Assembly: GCA_027493445.1 (NCBI GenBank)
Contig: JAOSKU010000001.1
Span: 1,228,501-1,292,500 of the forward strand
DNA length: 64,000 nucleotides
Origin: Thermoleophilia bacterium
GTDB taxonomy: Bacteria > Actinomycetota > Thermoleophilia > RBG-16-64-13
Reading direction: 5' to 3'
The notes under the pieces were generated by a model that was not told the origin of the DNA, did not search any database, and saw nothing but the letters and a program-made list of their open reading frames with translations. The position numbers and the translations under genes are program-made. This document shows, piece after piece, positions 61,506 to 64,000 of the stretch. Every line of letters begins with the position of its first letter. Within the stretch, counting starts at the first letter, position 1.

Positions 61506-62014
61506 CGCTTGGACCCCCTCTTGGAACCCGAGGTTGCGTGCAGCTCGTCGGCCCGGGGCTTGTTGTCGGCCTTGTCGCACTCGAGACAGTAGCCCTGCTC
61601 CCGAAGTCGCTGCATGGCAACTTTCTTGGTCGTCTCACAACGCACAGAGCCGTTGGTAATGTCGTTCATGCCCATGGATACCTGGCGGCCGACAAAGGTG
61701 GTCAGCTGGCACTTGCGGCTCTGACCCGGCTCGAAGCGAAGTGCCGTTCCGCTGGGAATGTCGAGGCGATGGCCGAAGGCGGCCTCCCGGTCGAAGGCCA
61801 TGGCCTTGTTGGCTTCCACCAGGTGATAGTGCGCCCCGATCTGGATTGGCCGGTCGCCGGTGTTGGTGAGAACCAGGGTTTTCGTCTCCCGGCCGACGTT
61901 GATCTCGACGGCCCCCTCGGCAAACTCAATCAGCCCGCACTTGGTGGACTCGCCGACATCGAAGGCCTCGGCGGGAACCACCGACGCCGGGATCTGTGGT
62001 AGAGACCACTCCAT
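61502..62014 (-). CDS. ureB: Urease beta subunit
   Basis: The 170-residue protein has a standard UreB core (VGRETKTLVLTNTGDRPIQIGAHYHLVEANKAMAFDREAAFGHRLDIPSGTALRFEPG). It also carries a C-terminal extension of about 55 residues with Cys and many Lys/Arg (YCLECDKADNKPRADE), longer than the usual ~105-residue subunit. It overlaps ureC. Confidence 0.92.
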   Translation of the reverse strand: MEWSLPQIPASVVPAEAFDVGESTKCGLIEFAEGAVEINVGRETKTLVLTNTGDRPIQIGAHYHLVEANKAMAFDREAAFGHRLDIPSGTALRFEPGQSRKCQLTTFVGRQVSMGMNDITNGSVRCETTKKVAMQRLREQGYCLECDKADNKPRADELHATSGSKRGSKR

Positions 62015-62041
62015 TACCCCCCCTTGTCGTTGCTTAGAAGG

Positions 62042-62352
62042 TCACTGGCGGATCGGGTTCATGACGGTCACAAGTTTGGTTCCGTCCGGGAAAAGGGCTT
62101 CTACTTGCACCAGCTTGATCATGTCCGGGACGCCCTCCATCACGTGCTTTCGCTCAAGTATGGCGGCGCCATACTCCATCATGTCCACGAGCATGGGGAT
62201 GGAGCCCTCCCGCGCTCGCTCTAGGATTTCGTCGGATATCAGCGCGATAGCCTCCGGATAATTGAGCTTCACCCCCTCTCGAGACGACGCCGCGCCATCT
62301 CTGCGGCCACCCAGATTTGAATGCGTTCCTCTTCTCGAATGGTGAGATGCAA
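62042..62352 (-). CDS. ureA: Urease gamma subunit, frameshifted
   Basis: Two frames combine to give about 103 residues: [27 protein letters not shown], then [23 protein letters not shown] to NPIRQ, the normal UreA layout. One extra G in the run at 62272-62276 joins them. The start is TTG at 62352 after AAAGGGGG. It is the first gene of ureABCEFGD. Confidence 0.88.
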
Positions 62353-62415
62353 ATCGACCCCCTTTCGACCCGGCTCGCGAACGAACCCCCCACGTTCGGC
62401 TCGACTGCTTCGGAG

Positions 62416-62452
62416 AGACTAGCAGTCTAGCCTCGGTCCTTGGCACGGGCAA
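62416..62452 (-). promoter_or_regulatory. Urease operon promoter with overlapping palindrome
   Basis: TTGCCC and TAGACT are spaced by 17 bases on the minus strand. The -10 overlaps the inverted repeat AGACT-AGC-AGTCT (62416-62428), a plausible repressor site. It lies about 70 bases before the ureA start. Confidence 0.5.
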
Positions 62453-62806
62453 CACCGTTCACTAACATTACCAACATTCAGCAATGATTGAATTATCACA
62501 CGAGCCAAAATCCAATTCTTGCAGCTGGCGAATGCAATGTGCATAAACACCCCGTGCAAGTGATTCTTAGTTCGAAACTATCTCTTACTGTTAATAGTTG
62601 GTATCCCTGTCGGCCACCGAATAATCTCCCAGGAGTGGCGTCAAGGAATTCCCCACCCCGCTCGTCGCCGACTTGTTGGATAACGTCCCCTCGTTGCTGG
62701 TGTATGACGGGGGTGGGACGATCGGCCAGGAGGACGTTCGCGGTGATAGACGTGGTGGAGCTCTTGAGGCACTGGTCTGCGGGGTGACGGTGAGGGCCGT
62801 AACCTT

Positions 62807-62968
62807 CTGCCAAGTAAGACCAGCTGCCTCGGCCCGGCGCAGGTACTCCCCCACGGTCAGGCGGGCAAGGCCCGCACTGCCTGCCACCTGGCGGGCGGCG
62901 AGCCCAAGAGCCCACTTGAGTCTCAGGACTTCTCGTGTCTTGCGCATAGACAGCCTCTCCGCCGACAT
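62807..62968 (-). pseudogene. IS21-type transposase (IstA) N-terminal relic
   Basis: The frame spells LSMRKTREVLRLKWALGLAARQVAGSAGLARLTVGEYLRRAEAAGLTWQ, the N-terminal helix-turn-helix of IS21-family transposases. It then runs into unrelated sequence with no DDE domain. The surrounding 62460-63300 contains other short coding-like pieces, for example plus-strand AETQLYYLRRAGDLAPFFREQW, that I cannot identify. Confidence 0.65.
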
Positions 62969-63306
62969 CCCTCTCCTGAGTCTCGAGTGCGGATAGGAGG
63001 GTCGTGATCTCCTCTGCCCCGCTGCCGAAGGCGTAAACGAGGTCCACGTCCTCGACGAAGAGGCCGAGACCCAGCTTTACTACCTGCGCCGGGCCGGCGA
63101 TCTGGCCCCCTTCTTCCGCGAGCAATGGCACGACACCGTGGGGAGCAAGCTGTGACCCCCGGAGACGTTCGCTTCCTCCTGGAGGCCCTGCTGGACTGGG
63201 TGCGTCGGCACCCTGAAAAGGTCGACGGCGCCTTGTAGAGGCCCCGGGCTGAGGCCTTGGCCGGGCATTACCTGGGGGGCGCGCCGTGGTCGAAGATATG
63301 CGGCAT

Positions 63307-63760
63307 AGCCTGCATCGTGCGGACCGGGGGAACCGCAGAAGGACCGGATCGTCTTGCGCGGCGGCAGCACAGGGGTCGAGGACGTCGTCCCAGCCGGCGA
63401 AAGGGCGGGCGGCGAGATCTCGGAGACCCCCTTGCAGCACAGGGAGGGCGGCGGCGGAAAGAACCCTCAGTTCGTCGCCGGTGGGCCGGCCGGGGCGGTT
63501 TGGAAGATGGTCTTCCTTCCCCGCACTAAAGCGCTGAATGAGCATGGTCTTGCCCACGCGGCGCCGGCCCCAGACCGGGGCAAGTCATCTCCCCGGCCCG
63601 ACCCCCAACGCCCGAGCGCGGAGAGCTCCTCGTCTCGGTTGACGAACGTGTTCAAGCCCTGACGCAACTGACATGGGATCAAACGGTGACGAAACCTCGG
63701 ACCTCGCACGCGCACGTTCATGTGCAAGGGGCTTCGCTCCGGATCCACCTGTCCTCGCTG
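63307..63760 (-). pseudogene. ATPase relic, copy 2 (inverted duplicate of 44507-44961)
   Basis: Holds FVNRDEELSALGRW and, in another frame, MGKTMLIQRF and [21 protein letters not shown], then diverges from copy 1 after CGATGCAGGCT. It shares most frame breaks with copy 1, so decay came before duplication. The C-terminal half of the gene is absent here. Confidence 0.8.
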
Positions 63761-63796
63761 ACAAGAATCAGAAGATGAGCGGTCAGGCCAACCGTG

Positions 63797-63828
63797 GCGA
63801 AGGGCCATCCTTGCGGATGGCCCTTCGC
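63797..63828. terminator. Stem-loop terminator
   Basis: GCGAAGGGCCATCC-TTGC-GGATGGCCCTTCGC is a perfect 14-pair stem. It lies 28 bases beyond the stop of the partial minus-strand gene at the window end and probably terminates it. Confidence 0.75.
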
Positions 63829-63855
63829 GCACAGCTGTCCAAAGCGCACGACCAT

Positions 63856-64000
63856 CTAGACCAGTTCCGGGGACGCTCCTTCGGCCGCAATCACGCCTTC
63901 AGCGCGAATCGCCTTTTCGGCCGGGACCACCTTGTAGTCCCGGTTGGCGAGGAAGATTCCCAGGATCACGAGCTCGACCGCGGCAAAGAACAGGAAGGCC
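63856..64000 (-). CDS. C-terminal end of a membrane protein (partial)
   Basis: The 48 codons visible end a gene that continues beyond the window. They encode a hydrophobic span (FLFFAAVELVILGIFLAN) and a soluble tail with VVPAEKAIRAEGVIAAEG. This is too short for the track. It looks like the last span of a transporter; the family cannot be told. Confidence 0.55.
   Translation of the reverse strand, partial: AFLFFAAVELVILGIFLANRDYKVVPAEKAIRAEGVIAAEGASPELV

Overview
The window is high-GC bacterial DNA with short intergenic gaps, many 4-bp ATGA/GTGA gene overlaps, frequent GTG/TTG starts, leaderless or near-leaderless promoters (TTGNNN-N17-TANNNT) and Thr/Pro-rich secreted proteins. Together with S-layer-homology cell-wall proteins this suggests a deep-branching actinobacterium-like organism. 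That is inference; there is no rRNA or tRNA in the window to settle it.

Layout. (1) 1-6.5 kb is a fossil chromosomal integron. It has an attI-like site, five attC sites between or after minus-strand cassettes plus a sixth attC split by a decayed group II intron, and an integrase gene reduced to its two ends. Cassettes encode a hicBA toxin-antitoxin pair, a VanZ-like membrane protein, a VOC protein, a methyltransferase and two unknowns. (2) 6.7-8.7 kb carries leuCD behind a promoter and a small leader ORF. (3) 8.9-12.6 kb has a Thr/Pro-rich anchored protein, an OmpR-type response regulator, a sensor kinase and a secreted CxxCH protein. (4) 12.7-27.3 kb is mixed housekeeping: an SLH/glucosaminidase protein, HAD phosphatases, an MFS transporter, LigD phosphoesterase and polymerase modules, an SDR, an AI-2E exporter, a DUF362/ferredoxin protein, a flavodoxin-reductase-like protein and aconitase. 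Three copies of an unrecognised ~145-bp dispersed repeat lie at 6.5, 14.0 and 17.9 kb. (5) 27.4-38.3 kb has VapBC, an EamA exporter, two SnoaL-like proteins, two L-2-aminothiazoline-carboxylate-hydrolase-like proteins, a full branched-chain-type ABC importer and a D-aminoacylase-like amidohydrolase. (6) 38.6-42.5 kb is a promoter-led operon: M28 peptidase, the two subunits of 2-amino-4-ketopentanoate thiolase (ortAB) and an XRE-cupin regulator. (7) 42.5-44.3 kb is leuA preceded by a leaderless leader peptide with ten leucines in its last 15 residues. (8) 45.8-57.0 kb is an amide-utilisation locus: Na+/solute symporter, N,N-dimethylformamidase-like large subunit with two small-subunit paralogues, small membrane proteins, a stress protein, acetyl-CoA synthetase, and an ArsR DNA-binding domain fused to an amide/urea-type periplasmic-binding domain. 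(9) 57.1-62.4 kb is a complete urease operon, ureABCEFGD. (10) 62.4-64 kb is mobile-element debris, including an inverted copy of an ATPase relic also found at 44.5 kb.

How it fits together: from 28 to 62 kb the genes centre on importing and hydrolysing nitrogenous organics (acyl amino acids, peptides, amides, urea) and feeding carbon in through acetyl-CoA, with leucine synthesis under apparent leader control. The best candidates for something undescribed are the ArsR-binding-protein fusion regulator with the DMFase-like locus, and the paired leucine leader elements.

Caveat: at least twelve single-base frameshifts interrupt otherwise intact genes, nearly all one base short in a G or C run. 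They look like consensus errors, so the affected genes are annotated as single genes spanning the break.
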